Positions 45,930-47,622 of a DNA stretch of 47,622 nt are shown one piece after another (the first letter of the stretch is position 1; each line of letters starts with the position of its first letter). Below the pieces are notes generated by a model that had not been told where the DNA came from, did no database searches, and was given only the letters and a program-made list of their open reading frames with translations. A program made the translations under genes and the position numbers. This DNA comes from a virus, in IMG/VR virus record IMGVR_UViG_3300029267_000841, positions 1-47,622 of that record. One strand, 5' to 3'.

Positions 45930-47272
45930 TCTTCAACCCCGAAGTCGTCTTCTTCGTCCGGGTCCTCTTCCTCTAGCGGAGCGATGTCTCCCTCAATGCC
46001 CGTTTCCATGCTGTATTCGTCGCCACCAAACCGGGACTCCCGGACTTCGTCCGCAGCGAGAACGCCTTGGTTGATGTATATCTCGTCACTCTCAGCTGTC
46101 AATTTCCGTTGTTCCGCTACCTGCTTCTCGGTCGGTTGCCACAGAGGATGGTACTTGATTTCCCACCCGTCAATTTCGGTTCCCCGGAACGGACCCTGCT
46201 TCGCTATTTGCACCCACCGGATGAGCGGTTCGAGAAGAGGCGACAGCTCCATACGCTGTTTGTCCGCTACCTTGTCATACCACATGCGGAAGTCGGCTTC
46301 CCCGGTGGAGTTCTCCCCGGCTGCACTCCGTCCGAAAAGGACGGTGACCGGGATGCCCGTCACGGAGGACATCGCCATTTGGAAGCGGTCTATCAGTTTA
46401 TCAATCCCGGTGACGTTAGCGGTCTTTTTCTCGTAGGTTTCTTGGCTGTCAATCAGCACCGTGTTCATGACGTGGCGACCGAGGTCGAGTATCTGCAGCC
46501 GGTTCTTGACCACGTCCTCTTTCCCTGCAGCGATGAGGTCGGCCAGCCCTTCTATCTGTAGCATCGTTTCGACGAACGAGCCGACGATGTGTTCAGCGGA
46601 GCCGTAGACGTTTGTCAACCGGCGAATGTAGTCGTAAAGCGACTTGTACACCGAGTCGCCCCAACCTTGGTTTTCTTGACGGGTGAAATCGGTAATCTCG
46701 ACGCCGTCCGTTGAAAGGACCCTCGACGCGTGCACCGTGAACATCGTGCCGTTCCTCGGTGTGACATGGTAGTACTCGATTTGTCCGAAGTTCTTTTCGT
46801 TCGGGTCCTTGTACAGGTCGTCGTTGGACCAGTGTATCCGGAACCGGTCAAACACGTGGATGAACTCGACGCTCTTGAGGCGGTTCTCGTTGAGAGGCTT
46901 ATCGAGGTCCTGTCCGTCCATGAGGCCCACAACACCGACAGCACCACCGAAGACGCTCCCCCATTTCAGCATCCGGGACAGCTTCTCCACGGCGCATATC
47001 CGTTTCAACTCGTCGAGTATCTCGCCTTCCTCGTCGCCTACAACCTCGAAGCCCTCTCTTGTCATGTCGCTTACCGGGAGGTCTACTATCCTCCGGGCGA
47101 AGCCGTCTCCCTCGTAAAGATTCCGGTATTCGGATTCGGAAAGACGAGCGCTCTTCTTGTAGCGCGTGCTGACGGTCGGGTCCCGGTTCTCTACTCCTAG
47201 CCCGGTGAAGAGGTTTTCCCACCCGTCAAACCGGACGAGTTGCATCGAGTTGGTCGGTACGTGGTTTATCAT
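45926..47272 (-). CDS. Portal protein (DUF1073)
   Basis: A 448-residue dodecameric portal subunit. ATG 47272 follows AGGTGATTGACAG. LYEGDGFARRIVDLPVSDMT, LKWGSVFGGAVGVVGLMDGQ, and SVTGIPVTVLFGRSAAGENS TGE are classic DUF1073 features. The acidic tail (EEEDPDEEDDFGVEE) is usual. It follows the large terminase with an eight-base gap. Confidence 0.9.
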   Translation of the reverse strand: MINHVPTNSMQLVRFDGWENLFTGLGVENRDPTVSTRYKKSARLSESEYRNLYEGDGFARRIVDLPVSDMTREGFEVVGDEEGEILDELKRICAVEKLSRMLKWGSVFGGAVGVVGLMDGQDLDKPLNENRLKSVEFIHVFDRFRIHWSNDDLYKDPNEKNFGQIEYYHVTPRNGTMFTVHASRVLSTDGVEITDFTRQENQGWGDSVYKSLYDYIRRLTNVYGSAEHIVGSFVETMLQIEGLADLIAAGKEDVVKNRLQILDLGRHVMNTVLIDSQETYEKKTANVTGIDKLIDRFQMAMSSVTGIPVTVLFGRSAAGENSTGEADFRMWYDKVADKQRMELSPLLEPLIRWVQIAKQGPFRGTEIDGWEIKYHPLWQPTEKQVAEQRKLTAESDEIYINQGVLAADEVRESRFGGDEYSMETGIEGDIAPLEEEDPDEEDDFGVEE

Positions 47273-47279
47273 CTGTCAA

Positions 47280-47622
47280 TCACCTCGTGTTCATTTTGTC
47301 AAGAAGGTCGTACTTCCGAGTCCCGAACATCGAATGCAGCACGTAGCGTTCCTCGTCTTGAGTGTGGTCTTCCACCTTGACAGGCGCATCGATTCCGTAT
47401 TTCTGCTGCTTCGGGTCCCAAACGTAGCCACCCTTCTGCTCTATGTTCTTCTTGCAGTTGTCACCGATCTTGTACGAGCCGTTCTTCAACATGCTGGACG
47501 TCGTGCGTATTCCGTCGATGACGTCGTTGTCTGCGTCCTTGATGCCGAGTACGCCCTTCCTCTTGCACTGGAGCTTGAAGCTCGCAGCGGACGGGTCGAC
47601 GAAGATGTGCCGGACGTTTTTT
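47280..47622 (-). CDS. terL: Terminase large subunit, C-terminal part (continues from position 1)
   Basis: Bases 47280-47478 carry the last 65 or so residues of TerL, ending at TGA eight bases upstream of the portal start. The rest of this span repeats 1-144. The segment DEERYVLHSMFGTRKYDLL matches the usual end of the nuclease domain. The portal ribosome binding region overlaps the end of the gene, suggesting coupled translation. Confidence 0.9.
   Translation of the reverse strand, partial: KNVRHIFVDPSAASFKLQCKRKGVLGIKDADNDVIDGIRTTSSMLKNGSYKIGDNCKKNIEQKGGYVWDPKQQKYGIDAPVKVEDHTQDEERYVLHSMFGTRKYDLLDKMNTR
47479..47622. repeat. Right copy of 144-bp terminal direct repeat
   Basis: Exact duplicate of bases 1-144, lying inside the large terminase gene. 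It marks the closing point of the circular map and should be counted once. Confidence 0.95.

Overview
The window is one complete tailed-phage genome of the contractile-tail (myovirus) type, linearised from a circular or circularly permuted assembly. Bases 1-144 recur exactly at 47479-47622, so the unique length is 47,478 bp, and the large terminase gene reads unbroken across the joint. Composition is roughly 55% GC by eye. There is no rRNA, tRNA, integrase or obvious lysogeny repressor, so a lytic phage is most likely. The host cannot be named from the sequence. The head and tail parts (DUF1073 portal, DUF2213 protease/scaffold, DUF2184 capsid, DUF4054, DUF3383 sheath, DUF3277 tube, DUF2612) match a widespread myovirus set.

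Layout. A divergent control region (4298-4660) with paired operator-like repeats and two perfect palindromes separates two units. Rightward (4661-8628) runs a short block of early-looking genes ending in a phage sigma factor. Leftward, through the sequence joint, run small accessory genes (4297-1771), the terminase pair, then portal, head, neck, sheath/tube, tail-assembly chaperones with a -1 frameshift, tape measure, baseplate, fibres and a lysis cassette (47272 down to 21030). After a 200-base non-coding gap (20830-21029), the leftward replication block (20829-8507) follows. It holds nucleases, a HAD phosphatase, a family A DNA polymerase with a glycosylase-like N-terminus, an SSB, PurZ, a nucleotide-kinase/MazG fusion, a DnaB-like helicase and a primase. 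The primase and sigma genes overlap tail to tail by 122 bp.

How it works together. The centre of interest is the nucleotide block at 11467-13710. The adenylosuccinate-synthetase homologue has QWGSTGKGK where PurA has QWGDEGKGK, the change associated with PurZ, which makes the precursor of 2-aminoadenine (Z). The adjacent gene fuses an adenylate-kinase-like domain to a MazG-type pyrophosphohydrolase. That would supply dGMP and possibly also phosphorylate dZMP. I infer that this phage carries, or can make, 2,6-diaminopurine DNA.

Other unusual structure. The hexamer TTGACA (and TTTACA) is spread over both strands about ten times more often than expected and often sits inside translation-initiation regions. 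A palindromic element of about 80 bp occurs three times, twice read in frame inside genes. A second ~67-bp element occurs twice with a conserved hairpin. The purZ leader is highly structured. The head-morphogenesis protein ends in two tandem ADP-ribosyltransferase-like domains. A fibre gene encodes 33-residue repeats that are near identical in protein but scrambled in codon use.
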